Shown piece by piece: positions 24,264-36,349 of a stretch of DNA of 64,000 nt. The stretch is from Neurospora tetraspora (lineage: Eukaryota; Ascomycota; Sordariomycetes; Sordariales; Sordariaceae). How positions within the stretch are numbered: position 1 is the first letter of the stretch; each line of letters starts with the position of its first letter. The notes below the pieces were generated by a model. That model searched no databases, was not told the DNA's origin, and saw nothing but the letters and a program-made list of their open reading frames with translations. A program made the position numbers and the translations under genes. Location of the stretch: positions 4,278,001 to 4,342,000 of the forward strand of contig NW_026944383.1 of assembly GCF_033439725.1 (NCBI RefSeq), given 5' to 3'.

Positions 24264-24676
24264 CGTTATTGTGTTGTGTGTGTGTGTATGAAGCCGATTT
24301 GCGTTAGGAGCCAAGACAAGACCGAGGAGAGTTTCAAGAAGAGTAGCGGGGAAGAGGAAGAAAAGCGCCGGTTTCGCGATATTTTATTTTTTGGACGAAT
24401 GACGCGCCAAGGGTGATTCAGAGGGCCTAAAAGTCGAGCTCGTTAAAGCAACTGTACAATCGGTTAGTGCAACTGTGTGGGGCCATACAAATCGCAGGCT
24501 CGAGGCTGGAGGTCGGCCGAGCCAAGACCCCAAGCTTGGCATCAACTTTCCGCGCCCGCAACCATCACCAGAATCATTTCAAGACCGCAACAACAACGCT
24601 CAAAACTCAACCTTTTCGAACGACCAAGACATATTCACACGCGGGGGCTCTCACCGGCCGCCTGCACCCCCGGAAC

Positions 24677-24705
24677 TAACCCTAACACCAACTAACCCTA
24701 ACCCT
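24677..24705 (-). promoter_or_regulatory. Interstitial telomere-like TTAGGG motifs upstream of lys2
   Basis: The + strand reads CTAACCCTAACACCAACTAACCCTAACCCTC, that is, two pairs of CCCTAA telomere units separated by a short spacer, about 420 bp before the lys2 ATG. Fungal Tbf1/TRF-like factors bind such repeats in promoters. A regulatory role is inference. Confidence 0.5.
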
Positions 24706-24820
24706 CTCTATTAACTTGGGCGTCTTATACCTTTGCCCGGGCGCTTGTCTCCACACAGTCGCCCTGACGGGCTACACAGTTGCTTTAACGGGCTCCCTAA
24801 AGGTTTAGTGACTTCAAGTG

Positions 24821-24827
24821 TGACTCA
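24821..24827. promoter_or_regulatory. TGACTCA, CPC-1/Gcn4-type site
   Basis: An exact palindromic TGACTCA lies about 560 bp upstream of the lys2 start. CPC-1 (the Neurospora Gcn4) activates amino-acid genes through this motif, so the position fits cross-pathway control of lysine synthesis. The distance is somewhat long and a chance match is possible. Confidence 0.4.
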
Positions 24828-25624
24828 ATGGTGCAAGTTGTTTCCGTTGGTTGAGATGTTCTCCCTGACTCCGACGTCGGCTGGGGGCCACTAACACTCA
24901 TCATCCAGTCTGGAGCTCCAATCACAGCTCCACAGCGAACGGAATTATGGGGATATAGTGGGGTCAAACTTGCGAACCCCCCCCCCACAACTTTAATTCT
25001 GAGCTGCCTCGCGTCGTCCGCAACACCTTTCCGTGGATAGGAACTCCTTGTTGTCTTTGATGGAGATGGCTTCGACTCAACTCATTTTTTTGGTATGAGT
25101 CAGACTGGTGAATATCGTCGACCGAAACCCGACAATTGGCAGTTGGCAAACACGCGCCTTATACTCTCCTCAACTCCACAATGCCGAACGGCTTTCTCAC
25201 CATGATGATTTCTGCGGTGGGCTCAGAACAATGTGCCAGATTGAGCATCTCCACCAACTTCTATGATGTTGGGATCACAAAAAATTGAATGCGTCAGGGA
25301 TCAACCGGATGACCTCTAGGTCCACCGCTCACTGTCTCTTGTGTCCTTCGTGTGAGCGGCTGCTCTGAAGGCCCGCTCGTGGCCCGTTAACATGACACAT
25401 GTTGTTGACAGGTATTTCATCCGATGTATTGCGCCGACTCTTTTTCAGCCATGGCTCTCTTGACCTCCTTTCCATTCCGCTCCGAATGATGCACTACGTT
25501 TACCAAGGCCGCAGTCACAGCCTCAAGCTTGAATCACCGACGAGCTGCTCCTCCACCGACCAAGAGCGTGGAATCATTTGGGTGTGCGCATCTCGTATTT
25601 CTTAATGGCAAACACCAGAGGCAA

Positions 25625-25650
25625 GGGGGGGGGGGGGGGGGGGGAGGGGG
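25625..25650 (+). repeat. Poly(G) tract
   Basis: Twenty G, one A, then five G. Its true length is uncertain in any assembly because such runs slip during sequencing. It can form G-quadruplex-like structure. Confidence 0.9.
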
Positions 25651-27561
25651 TGCTCGAGAGGCCGTGGTTGGGGTGATTCAGTCTGGAGTCATCTGAAGAC
25701 TCTTCTGTGTTGTTCTATGCCAGTCAGTGTTTCATTGCTGATTGACGGGTTAGTGAAATTCTGCTGGAACAGAAAAGAGCGGAAGTTGAGTTCAAACCAC
25801 GGCTTCCACTGCCCCTGCCATGTCCTCAACCATTCTGCCCTGTTCATCCATACATCATCGTCTATCGCTTCCACATGTCACCTCAAAACCAGCACATCAT
25901 ATGCTATGATTTATTCCGCTGGCTTTTGCTGGGTTACTGCCCACCATCATCACCCACACTTCTACAGCGAGACCCGCGTCAACTGCTTTGGCCGTCTCGC
26001 CCTTTGCATCTTTCCTTCATCGTTAACTCTCTGAACGTGTCTCCTCCGGCGTCGAGTGTTGACCGAAATCCGTACCGGTGTTTATTTGGGTGGTAGGTCA
26101 CACTACCATAGTCGAGAAAGCTCATTGTAAGTGAGAGACCGGGTTCTGTTAAAACAAGCCCAGAGGCTGGCAGACATCTCTTGCCTGCCGTTTCCCCTAG
26201 ATCATGGTGGACAGCTTGCGAAAGCAATTGGCGGAACACGAAATTCAAGAAGAGGTTTTGCAACATGGCCTCAAGGTCAGCCTCCTCGACATGCCCCGTA
26301 TTACACTCCCGAGTTACCAAAGAAACATACAATACCAGGTCCTTCGCCAGTCGCCCGTCACATATCCAACTGTCTCAGCTGATCTGTCGGTCCCGGCTTA
26401 CCTACTGCAGTCAGAGAAGCTCCCAATTCTTCCCAAGTGGTTACGATGGCATGTCCTCTTCATTATCTCATTCATTATATGATCAAACGCAACGACAAAT
26501 GCCTCTTCAAGACTGTGGCCCCGTGGCTAAAAGTCTCAAAATCATCCCAAGTCGTCACCAAAACCCAGAAGCTCAGACCGTCCAACCTAGGTCGCCATGC
26601 CCTTCAGCCCAAAAAGGTTTAAACCAACGGGACGGTCCGCTGTGGAGTCAACCAATTGCCGCAAAAGCTGGGACCCACCTGCGCACTCTTGGCATCGCAG
26701 GTCTTGGCGTACTGAGAGCTCGAGCTTGACATCGATCACTCAGTCTTCTCTTCAACTGTCACTGTTTGTATGACTCAGTTCTTCAAGGAACTGTAGAACT
26801 GGGAGCTTCAGGGCCGGGGTATTGGGTGAAGGTGTAGCTCAGAGTTATAGTTAACGACCGGAAGGGCTTTTGGATTTATACGGAAAATCGGCAGAGTCTA
26901 CTGGTGTGGACCGAATTCGTCGTGAATATTTCTTGCCTTGTGAGGTTTCCTCCTTTACAACACAACAGCTTTCCACGCCGAAAAATTCCTTTCATCTGAT
27001 GTGGACTGTACGTCGTCGATCAGTCACGCATGCGAATGTGGGAGGATGTACGTCTGACCATCTGCAAATACACGTGGATTTTGTACGGTTGCAGATCGAG
27101 ATGCATGAATACCCATGTATTAAGCGTTACGGTACAGACAGTCACGGAAACTCTTAGAGAACGGTCAAAAGGTTATCAGGGGTAGGTATCAGAATACAGA
27201 TATAGCCGGACAAAGGTAGATCTGTGATGCTTGGTAGTATTGTTGGCGGTTTGTTGCCATTGGGCCAGGGATCATTAACATATAATCGAGGCCACCGAGA
27301 ATCTCGTGTGCTTCACTATCACCATTTGGATCCATTCTCAAAATGATAGCAGGTGCTGATCCTCAGGAGTCAAAGGGTACTTGAGAGACGGCATCACAGG
27401 ACAGAGCATAAAGTCAGCGTCAGCGTGTGAGGAAAAATTGTGTACCCATCTCAAAATGGTATCCGCCAACAACTCTGTGTTCTCCAAGTCTAAATTCTAG
27501 TAATTATAGACAAACGCCAACATGCACATTCACATTATCTCCTGACTTCGTAATAAATCGC

Positions 27562-28971
27562 TTAAGCAGAAAGAGCCTTGAGGTCACCAGCGTTGATCTT
27601 GCCGGCACCGACGAGGCGGGCGGCCTCCTCGTTCCAGACAGCCTTGATCTCGTCAGCGACCTTGAGGCCGTTGAGCTTGCCAGCGAGGGCAGCAATCTCA
27701 TCGGGGTCGATCTTGGCCTGGATGAGCTCGACATCACCGAGAACGGCATCGATGGTGGCGACGGAAGCATCACCCTCAACGAAGTAGTTGGCATCCTTGA
27801 CGGAGCCGCGGAGGACACGCTTGTTCTTCTTGACAGCGTTCTTGGCAGCCTCCTTGGCCTTCTTGCTACTCTCACGGTCGGCCTTGGCCTTCTCCTCGGC
27901 CTCCTTAGCGGCGGCCTCCTCAGCAGCCTTCTTGGCAGCGGCCTCCTCAGCGGCCTTCTTCTCGGCAGCCTCCTTCTCGAGCCTCTTCTTGTTCTTGGCG
28001 GCGTTGGCCTCCTGGCGGAACTTCTTGATACGCTCATCGGCGGCGGAGCAGTCGTCGAGCAGCTTGCGGAGACGAGCGTTGTCCTCAGCCTTTCTCTTCT
28101 TGCGGGTGTTGAGGTTCTTGCGCTCGGTGTGGCGTCTCTGGTCGCGGGACTCGCTGTCATCGGGAACATCCTCATCGAGGTACTCGAACGACCTCCAGCT
28201 GTCGAAGTTGTAGAAGAAGTTGTAGAAGCTCTCGACCTCCTCGCGGGTAGAGTTCTCGTTGCCGAAGCTGGGGACGGGCTGGGTGTTGCTGAAACGGCCC
28301 TCAGCCTTGAAGACGTTGCTCCAGAGCTTGTAGAAGTTGCCCTTCTGGAGCTGCTTCTTGGTGGGGGGCTCGACATCGGCCTCCTCATCGACGGAATCGA
28401 ACTGGCGGCGCTTGATGGGGTCGAGGAGGACCTCGGTGGCCTTCTGGATGCACTTGAAGAAGTTGTCGTCCTCGGTGCGGCCGGCGGCAGCCTTCTTATC
28501 GGGGTGGTGCTTGAGGACCTTCTTGCGGTGGGCGCGCTTGATCTGCTCCTCAGTGGCCCTCCAGCGGTACTTGGAGAGGCCGAGAACCTTGTAGTGATCT
28601 TGTTGCTATACACGAGCGCAAGCAAATTAGCTGTCAAGGTCCCGCGCGGCATGTAGCATTACACGTTGGGCACCAACCTTCCAGTCCTTGGCATCGCGAG
28701 AGAGCATCATGGGGTCCTCGGGCTCGCTGAGGTCGCTCTCGTTGTCCTCCTCAACGTTCTTGGCGCGCTCCTGGGCCTGGATGCGGTCATCCTCGGAGAA
28801 GGTGCGCTTGTGGCGGGCGCGGCGGGCATGGGCGAGGAAGTGAGGGCCGACGGGCTCGATGGTGCGCTGGGTAGCCTCATTCTGGGCGATCTTGCCGATG
28901 GGCTTGAAGTCCTTCTCGGCGGTCCAGCCCTCGAGGAGGGTGGGGAGAGGAAGGGGAACCACAGTAGTCAT
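27562..28971 (-). CDS. zuo1: Zuotin / MPP11-type J-protein of the ribosome-associated complex
   Basis: Exons 28971-28678 and 28605-27562 (intron GTTGGT...TATAG, 72 nt, phase 0) give 445 residues. The start MTTVVPLPLPTLLEGW and RTIEPVGPHFLAHARR are typical. The J domain begins right after the splice (QQDHYKVLGLSKYRW) and has HPD in LKHHPDKKA. A charged, coiled-coil ribosome-binding region follows (RRHTERKNLNTRKKRK, then Ala/Lys/Glu repeats), and a small C-terminal helical bundle ends LKALSA. With Ssz1 it forms RAC, which stimulates Hsp70 on nascent chains at the tunnel exit. Exon 2 has no early Met, so simple Met-to-stop ORFs miss it and show antisense or frame-shifted shadows instead. Confidence 0.95.
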
Positions 28972-29304
28972 TTTTTGCGGTTGATGATGAGGATGGTGAT
29001 GGTGGGTTGGGAGACAGTGACAGGTGGAAGCTGGTATAGGCGGGCCCCCTCTGTTGTTTTTTACGGGATTCTGGAAATTTTTCGATGGCCAAGCTCCCCA
29101 CATCTTGCTTATCGGCCGCCAATCACGATCCTCGCAACTCCAAGTCCACTCCGGCCGGCAAACCTACCCGGTCCTGGGCGACATTTTTGGAGGTCGCATT
29201 GCCGTCACTGCAACTGTTTTCAGACAAGCCTTCGATCTACTATTTACCTTCTTTTGACCCTGCATTCCCTTTCCTGACGCTCGTTTACCAGCGAAATTGT
29301 CATC
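28972..29304. promoter_or_regulatory. Short bidirectional promoter, zuotin / MZM1
   Basis: Only 333 bp separate the divergent start codons of two housekeeping genes (ribosome-associated chaperone and respiratory assembly factor). It has no clear TATA box. Shared control is inferred from spacing. Confidence 0.6.
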
Positions 29305-29794
29305 ATGTCTGCCCTCCAAGCCTACCGTCACCTCATGCGCGCCGCAAGAGTTGCCTTTGATGGTACGATGTTCCCATGCAGTCCCCTTGATGCCCCCGGC
29401 GGCCTATGTAGCTAGCTCCCCGGACTAACCGGCTGTGCTACTGTTATAGGCGATGCCCGCACCCTTACCGCCGCCTATGAGTCTATCAGCCGTGGTTTCC
29501 GCGAGAACCAGAACCTTCCCGCCAACGATCCTACGATTGCGCCCGCGATTGCGCATGCCGAGGAAGTTGCCAGCTTTTTGAGATCCAATGTCGTCCAGGG
29601 CCGCAAGGAGGGCGAGTCCTATAGTGAGTGGAGTTTAGGAGTGCTGGAGTTCTACAAAGAATACGGGTGCTGACTGCTTGTTCCTCACAGAGCTACGGAT
29701 TCACCAGGACACCGAGCGCGGCGACAACGATACCATCAAGTTGGGTAACCAGAGTATCAAGATCGGCGAGGAGCACAAGTGCTGCTCGGCATAA
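29305..29794 (+). CDS. mzm1: MZM1/LYRM7, complex III assembly factor
   Basis: Exons 29305-29362, 29450-29623 and 29691-29794 (introns 87 and 67 nt) give 111 residues, the normal length. It begins MSALQAYRHLMRAARVAFDG, a LYR-family start, followed by PAIAHAEEVASFLRSNVVQG and KLRIHQDTERGDND. Mzm1 is a mitochondrial matrix chaperone that stabilises the Rieske iron-sulphur protein before it enters the bc1 complex. The phase is consistent at both junctions (GGC and AAG split codons). It ends CCSA. Confidence 0.92.
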
Positions 29795-30059
29795 GAGAAT
29801 ACAAAGTCATGGCTGGAAAACACAGGGATTTTGGAAACTCAAGTTCGTGAGAACGTAATGGAACAACAGGACAGTACTGTTGCCCGTGTATATGTATAAA
29901 TCATCTATGATACCCCTCAATGTAGAAAAATACTGGGAGAGACCATGCGATATTAGGAAATGCAATGTATCCGAGATACCCCGAGTCCAAACCCCCAAAT
30001 CATAATAGCCTCCGAACGCCTTGCAATACCATGATTAATAAGCACTTTTCTGTCTCCGC

Positions 30060-31217
30060 TTAGTTGCCAGAAAGACTGGCGTACTGTACGTCTGCCGCAC
30101 CAGGCGGCGCTGCGATGGTGAGGTTGGATGCGTCGTCTTTCTGCGCTCCTGATGCGCCACCCTGAGCATTTCCTCCCTCAATCGCCGATCGGCCGCCTGT
30201 CTTCTGAGCACCGCCAAAGGCTGACCGACCATCTCGTAGCATCTCCGAGCGCTCTTCCTTGTTCATTGTTCCCAAGGCCTTGGGTACGCTCCATCTAACC
30301 CTCAAGGGGCATCCGGCAATGACAGCACGACCCTTGCACTCTGCCGAGGCCTTCTCAGCAGCTTCCCGGGTCTCGTAGTTGACGAAAGCGGCATGCGACA
30401 TATGTGACACAACCAGCGACTTGATCTTCCCGAACGCCTTGAAGAAGTCGCGGATCTTGAACTCGGGTAGATCATCTTCGATACCGGTGACAAAGAGCGA
30501 CATTATGCTCTTATCGGCCGGCGGCAGCCAGTCCTTGGGTCCAGGAGGAGGCGCCGGAGCTGCGTTGGGTCTTCGTCCACCACCGGGTCTGGCGCCAGCA
30601 GCTGCGGCCGCCCTGGAGTCTCTTGTGCGAATCGGACCAACCCCACCAACACCAGCTCCCATAGCAGGATTGCCTCCCGTCGCCCTTCCTGCGCCGCTCG
30701 ACGATCCGCCAACAGGGTTGCCCTCCTCGTCGACCTCCCTGCCCTTCCTGAAATAGGGCTTGCTTTGCGCCAGCCTCCTAAGCAGCTCTCTCGCTTTCTC
30801 GTCCGCCTTCTCGTATTCCTCCACACCAGCTCTTCCTTCTTCAATCGCGCGCTCGTTGTTTTGGGCAAAGTACTCGCGGTTGATTTCGCTCTGAGGGCCC
30901 GGGGCCACCAGCTCAAGGGCCTTGTCTCTGATGATGATGGGTAGACCGAACTGAAGATCGAGGATGCAGCATTGGCAGGCGTTCTTGAGGCGGGCGCAGG
31001 TGAGGCAGATGTTGGTGCGCTTCTTGCGGGCGTGGGCGCGGTCGGCGGCCCAGCTGAAGACGGTAAATGGGCGGGTGCAGAGCTTGCATTCGGCACCGTA
31101 GTCTTCCTTGAGCATCTTGACGTAGGGGTTCTCGGGCAGGCAGTTTTCGCAAACGGAGGGGAAGTCGGTCGCCTCCCAGCCGGAGCGGTTGAGATCGTGT
31201 TTAATTTGCGGCGGCAT
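30060..31217 (-). CDS. slt11: Pre-mRNA splicing factor SLT11/ECM2 (RBM22-like)
   Basis: Single exon, 385 residues from ATG 31217 (MPPQIKHDLNRSGWE). An in-frame Met 59 codons upstream is not family-like. Zinc-binding segments (VCENCLPENPYVKM; ECKLCTRPFTVFSW; NICLTCARLKNACQCCILDLQFGLP) make up the N-terminal half. A Gly/Ala-rich linker follows, then an RRM (SLFVTGIEDDLPEFKIRDFF, then AAFVNYETREAAEKA and LRVRW). The family joins the activated spliceosome and contacts U6 and the intron near the catalytic core. It shares an 822-bp divergent region with ERG6. Confidence 0.93.
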   Translation of the reverse strand: MPPQIKHDLNRSGWEATDFPSVCENCLPENPYVKMLKEDYGAECKLCTRPFTVFSWAADRAHARKKRTNICLTCARLKNACQCCILDLQFGLPIIIRDKALELVAPGPQSEINREYFAQNNERAIEEGRAGVEEYEKADEKARELLRRLAQSKPYFRKGREVDEEGNPVGGSSSGAGRATGGNPAMGAGVGGVGPIRTRDSRAAAAAGARPGGGRRPNAAPAPPPGPKDWLPPADKSIMSLFVTGIEDDLPEFKIRDFFKAFGKIKSLVVSHMSHAAFVNYETREAAEKASAECKGRAVIAGCPLRVRWSVPKALGTMNKEERSEMLRDGRSAFGGAQKTGGRSAIEGGNAQGGASGAQKDDASNLTIAAPPGAADVQYASLSGN

Positions 31218-32039
31218 GTCGGGATTGATGCAAAATCTTCGTGGGTTGAATACGCGTTGAAGGTCGGATGGTGACGCGATGGTTGGCGGCGGGTGGTGTG
31301 CGCAGTGGTGATGATGATCTTTGGAACTTGCGACTTTCAACGAAGGTGACTGCTTAATTGAAGTTCGGGCCCTTGTCCAGACGTTCGTTATCACTCTTAT
31401 CGGTCAGTGTGGCGTAATTAGGTACGCCACGTCTTCTGTTACACGCGTTACAGTACAGTGTGCCCGTAAGAAACCGAGCCGTGGCTAAGCTAACCGAGCA
31501 TCCCCCACAACTCGGATTGGTATTCGTATTCGGGATTTTGAGCGCACGGGCGCGAGGGGCGAAAACGTCCCAAGCTTTCACGTGGATGTCGAATTCGAGT
31601 TCGCATGTTTTGAGTGCTTCTTCACCCAATTCGCTGGCGCCAAGTTTCATGGTCACAACGGTTCAACCCGAAAAGTTGAAAAGGGGGTGGATCTTTCAGA
31701 TTGGCTGAAGGCATTTTGTGGGGCGCTCGGACCAATTGGCGATTGAGATTCGCTAATCTGGATGGACTACAGCAGCTATCGCATGCTATCGTTGTACACC
31801 CTGGCATAACTCTCATCCAGGGGTAATTGCAAGGTGCCAGCGAGCTCGAGGAGGAAAGGGGTCCGGGGTCCTTGTTTTTTGTTTATATGGAGGATCCCGA
31901 CTGACCGCAACGTGTTCCTGTCTTCTGCTTGTTCGTGCCTATCCCATCTTCACTTCTTTCCCTCATTCAACAACTTGCGAGATCTTCTCCGCCCTCCTCC
32001 GCATTTCCTCCCCGTTCAACACCACAACCACCCGCCAAA
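31218..32039. promoter_or_regulatory. Divergent region between SLT11 and ERG6
   Basis: About 820 bp between two divergent starts. The ERG6 side ends in a C/T-rich leader immediately before the ATG at 32040. I identify no sterol-response motif with confidence. Confidence 0.45.
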
Positions 32040-33260
32040 ATGCCTTCCACACCAGTCGTTGCCCTCGAGAAGGAGGACCACCAGCGTGATGCCGAGTTCA
32101 AGAAGGTCATGCACGGCGACTCTGCCAAGGCCGCCGGCGGTGTCGCTGCTCTGCTGAAAAAGAACACCGAGGCTCAGCAGATCGCCGTGGACGAGTACTT
32201 CAAGCACTTCGACAATAAGACTGCCGAGGGTGAGACCCTGGCTGATCGCGAGGCCCGTACCAAGGAGTACGCGACCTTGACCAGGCAGTAAGTTCCCCGC
32301 CTTGCCTCGCAAGATTCTTGCTTTGTGCGAAAACATGGAGACTGACAATGTGTTTCTTGCAGCTACTACAACCTCGCGACCGATATTTACGAGTATGGCT
32401 GGGGCCAGTGCTTCCACTTCTGCCGTTTCTCGCCCGGCGAGCCCTTCTACCAGGCTATTGCCCGCCACGAGCACTACCTTGCTTCCCAGATCGGCATCAA
32501 GAAGGGCATGAAGGTTCTCGATGTTGGCTGCGGTGTTGGTGGCCCTGCGCGCGAAATCGCCAAGTTCACCGACGCCCACATCACCGGCCTGAACAACAAC
32601 GACTACCAGATCGACCGCGCCACCCATTACGCTGTTCGCGATGGTCTCTCTGGCCAGCTCAAGTTCGTCAAGGGTGACTTCATGCAGATGTCTTTCCCCG
32701 ACAACTCCTTCGACGCCGTTTATGCCATTGAGGCCACCGTCCACGCTCCTAAGCTCGAGGGTGTCTACGGCGAGATCTACCGTGTCCTCAAGCCCGGTGG
32801 TGTCTTCGGTGTCTATGAGTGGCTCATGACCGACAACTACAACAACGACAACGTCGAGCACCGTGACATCCGTCTTGCCATCGAGGTCGGCAACGGTATC
32901 TCCAACATGGTGCCCATCAGCGAAGGTCTCGCCGCCATGAAGAACGTCGGTTTCGAGCTCCTCCACCACGAGGATCTTGCTGACCGCAACGACCCCATGC
33001 CCTGGTACTGGCCTATTGCCGGTGAGATCGGCTACATGCAGAGCTACCTCGACTTCTTCACCGTCGTCCGCATGACCCATACCGCCCGCCGCATCCTCCA
33101 CGGTTTCGCTGGCCTCCTCGAGACCGTCGGCCTTGCCCCCAAGGGTACCAAGAAGACCGCCGATGCGCTCGCCCGCGGTGCCGATGGTCTCGTCGCCGGC
33201 GCCAAGAAGAACCTCTTCACCCCCATGTACCTCATGGTTGGCAAGAAGCCCCTCAACTAA
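32040..33260 (+). CDS. erg6: Sterol 24-C-methyltransferase
   Basis: Exons 32040-32287 and 32363-33260 (GTAAGT...TTGCAG, 75 nt) give 381 residues, the usual size. The sterol-binding signature YEYGWGQCFHFCRF comes first in exon 2. The SAM site LDVGCGVGGPAREI and the YAIEATVHAP region follow, and the C-terminus is the SMT type (NLFTPMYLMVGKKPLN). The enzyme transfers methyl from SAM to C-24 of zymosterol/lanosterol-type sterols in ergosterol synthesis, at the ER or lipid droplets. I chose ATG 32040 (MPSTPVVALEKEDHQRD) because the in-frame codons upstream are leader sequence. Confidence 0.96.
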
Positions 33261-34972
33261 AAATGTGCTTGAAACGATACCCCATATAATCATTTCCATT
33301 TCTTTGTACATTTTTTTAGGCGGGGATATAGGGTTTACATCAGGGTCATCATGAAGCGGATAAAAAATAATGACACGGAGGGACGGCAACAAACTATTGC
33401 ATTTACACGCTGATTTAATCAATAATTGCCGGTCAGGCCGGGATTTTTGTTCGAAAGGTTGGATTGGCTGCAGCAAGAGCCAGCAAGGGACCGCACATTA
33501 GAGTTGGCTAGGTAGTTTACGACGTCGTGTACAATGACCTGTATGAATGAACCTAATATACTCTGACTACTGTCTTTGAAGAACAAGACAAATATGCTTC
33601 CTTTCTGTTTGTTTGGTGAATTTCGTTGGCTTTTATATCATTTTGAAGTGTCGTACAACCAATACGCAACACCGAAGCCCGGACGGAATAAAGAGCTGAG
33701 TGACACGGTAGCATTTGTGTGACACCGACTCCGGCGGCTCATCTCACTCGCTCGCTGTGTTCCTGTTCTTCTGCGGCGCGGCTTCGGCGCGTTGTGTGTT
33801 TGCCCCAACGGACTTTGCTGTATTGGTTATAGTAACGTGTTAGACAGGTTCTTGAGATGCGGACCTTCTCCAACCTTGAGGGACCGGGGAGAAGCACTAT
33901 GGCGCCTTTCCGTGAAGCATAAAACCTCAACTGTGAATATCAACTATGCTAGTAGTCTCGGATCAATTCTTTTCCTTTCAAATATAAGTCTGGTGCTGAT
34001 ATTCGGGACCCTTCAGGCTATGACGAGGCTGACGAGGTCTCATGCTAACGGACTTGGCAGGGGTGTATGGGGGAGGAGGGGCAGCAATCCACTCTCAACG
34101 CCGTCAGATCCACGACGACGAGGCAAACAGTTGCCGATGTTTTACTATGCCATTGCCGCCATCTTTTGGTAATGCGTCTTCGCCATCATATAGTAATGGA
34201 GTTTTGAACCCTCTGTATAAGTTTGACGGATGGCAATTATGGGCCTTACATACTGCCAACCATGAAAATGCTCCGATGCCAGCCGGCGTTGCCCATAGCT
34301 TATGAGCTAGGCGAGCTTGCTTATCGTGAGCGAAGCGGGATCGTGAGGAGTCGCGGCGTTGCAAAGTTGTCTCTCCAAAATCGATTGCCTCCGCAGCTGT
34401 CATTGCAGTGGGCCAGGGCTTTGTCGTCGAAGACATCCAGGGTGTATCGAGCCAATCGAGGGGCTAGGACACCCGCGAAACTGTCATGGATGACCCTTTG
34501 GCTAGGCCTTTTGTAAGCTAGCGCGGAGGAAGCGTTGGGGTTCAACGTTCCAGTGGCAGCTGTGAGAAAAAGCTCGACTGCGGCGTTACGAAAGCTGGAT
34601 CCAAGCTCCCTATCTTTTGATGGCGGATGGTGCAAGGCCCAAAAAAATCCCTCCCGCTCTCTGGAAAAAGCTGTGCTTGCTTTTCTGATCATCACCATCC
34701 CCAACCTGACACTTTGCTCTCAACAGTCAGCCAAGTGCCTCTTTCTTTCCACGTCCTCACCTCTCTCCCTTTCCCGGCTCAAAGAGTTGCACGCTGCAGT
34801 CGACACCGACGGCAGGAAACTATCAACCGGCAACCCGTCATACCCAAAACCCTTCATTCCATTTACTCCGCATTGTCGGCTAGTCAGTGCACTGCATTAT
34901 TTCTGACCTGAGTCGGGACACCCTCTTTTTCTCCATATTTTCTCCAACCCACGAACAACCAAGCACCCAGCC
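33261..34972. other. Intergenic between ERG6 and PDH E1 beta
   Basis: The left part is the AT-rich 3' UTR of ERG6. The last 250 bp are a C/T-rich leader for the PDH gene. No gene or RNA recognised. Confidence 0.5.
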
Positions 34973-36349
34973 ATGTCGCGCTATCTCCGACCCGCAGTCC
35001 GCCTGGCTGCCACGGCCTCGCGTGTCCAGGTTGCCCGTCCTGCCGCCCCGTCCTTCTTCAAGCCCGCCTCCGTGACCGGTCTCCAAAAACGGTCCTACGC
35101 CGATGCCCCCTCCGGAACCAAGGACTACACGGTCCGCGATGCCCTGAACGAGGCCCTGGCTGAGGAGCTCGAGGCCAACGACAAGGTCTTTGTCATGGGT
35201 GAGGAGGTTGCTCAGTACAATGGCGCATACAAGGTCACCAAGGGCCTACTAGATCGCTTCGGCGACAGGCGTGTTATCGACACACCCATCACCGAGATGG
35301 GCTTCACCGGTCTCGCCGTCGGTGCTGCTCTCAGCGGTCTTCACCCCGTCGTAAGTAAACCTCTAAGAGGGGACCCATCATGACGCACTGGATCAGCCAT
35401 GACTCGAAAGCCGCAACTTCCCTGTCACTAGAGGCTTGGGTTCGTCCCAATCTGTAGCCCTACAACATCGGTTCAGCCCTACGGCTGCGAATACGCGCCA
35501 GGACAGAAAGGAGGACAGCAGAGAAACAGAAACAAACATGAAGTAGAAGCATACAAGCTAACCATGTCCCTCTTCCCCCACCTCTAGTGCGAGTTCATGA
35601 CCTTCAACTTCGCCATGCAGTCCATCGACCACATCGTCAACTCCGCCGCCAAGACGCTCTACATGTCCGGCGGTATCCAGCCCTGCAACATCACCTTCCG
35701 CGGCCCCAACGGCTTCGCCGCCGGTGTCGGCGCCCAGCACTCGCAAGACTACAGCGCCTGGTACGGTTCCGTCCCTGGTCTCAAGGTGTTGTCCCCCTGG
35801 TCTGCCGAGGACGCCAAGGGTCTTCTCAAGGCTGCCATCCGCGACCCCAACCCGGTCGTCTTCCTCGAGAACGAGCTCATGTACGGCCAGGTCTTCCCCA
35901 TGTCGGAAGCCGCCCAGAAGGACGACTTCGTGCTCCCCATCGGCAAGGCCAAGGTCGAGCGTGCCGGCAACGACCTGACCATCGTGACCATGTCGCGTTG
36001 CGTCGGCCAGTCGATTGTCGCCGCCGAGGCGCTCAAGAAGAAGTACGGCGTTGAGGTCGAAGTCCTCAACCTCCGCTCCATCAAGCCCCTTGACTTGGAC
36101 GCCATCATCAAGTCCATCAAGAAGACCCACCGCCTCATGACGGTCGAGTCCGGCTTCCCCACCTACGGTGTTGGCGCTGAGATCGTTGCTCTCGCTGTCG
36201 AGTACGGCTTCGATTACCTTGATGCTCCTCCCCAGCGTGTCACTGGTGCTGATGTCCCTACCCCCTATGCCGAGGAGCTCGAGAAGATGGCCTTCCCTCA
36301 CGAGGCTCTTATTGAGAACCACGCTGCTAAGCTTCTTAAGCTTATCTAA
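34973..36349 (+). CDS. pdb1: Pyruvate dehydrogenase E1 component subunit beta, mitochondrial
   Basis: Exons 34973-35350 and 35588-36349 (GTAAGT...CTCTAG, 237 nt) give 379 residues. The N-terminus is an Arg/Ala-rich mitochondrial presequence ([19 protein letters not shown]) with likely cleavage near KRSYA. The transketolase-like core follows: MNEALAEEL-type start ([14 protein letters not shown]), [72 protein letters not shown] and [10 protein letters not shown]. The C-terminal transketolase domain ends [13 protein letters not shown]. With E1 alpha it decarboxylates pyruvate using thiamine diphosphate and passes the acetyl group to E2. The intron is the longest among the housekeeping genes of this window. 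Confidence 0.97.

Larger units (their letters stand above)
24264..27561. other. Intergenic between lys2 promoter and zuotin 3' end
   Basis: About 3.3 kb with only short conflicting ORFs. It contains TTAGGG-type motifs, a TGACTCA site and a long G tract, listed separately. One 92-codon ORF at 26204 starts like a charged helix but has no family match, and its neighbours are in other frames. Confidence 0.5.

Noticed and set aside
24960-25000. C-run and short repeats as transposon ends
   Set aside because: No terminal inverted repeat, target-site duplication or transposase-like ORF is visible.
26204-26729. Possible small gene beginning MVDSLRKQLAEHEIQEE
   Set aside because: Charged start looks protein-like, but the three overlapping frames give conflicting sequences, no splice model is convincing and no family is recognised.
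27427-28656. 409-codon Leu/Gly-rich + strand ORF and a 382-codon Arg/Ser-rich minus ORF
   Set aside because: Both are shadows of zuotin, whose real frame (J domain with HPD) lacks an early Met in exon 2.
32016-33476. 486-codon minus-strand ORF
   Set aside because: Antisense of ERG6 exon 2, with no family features.
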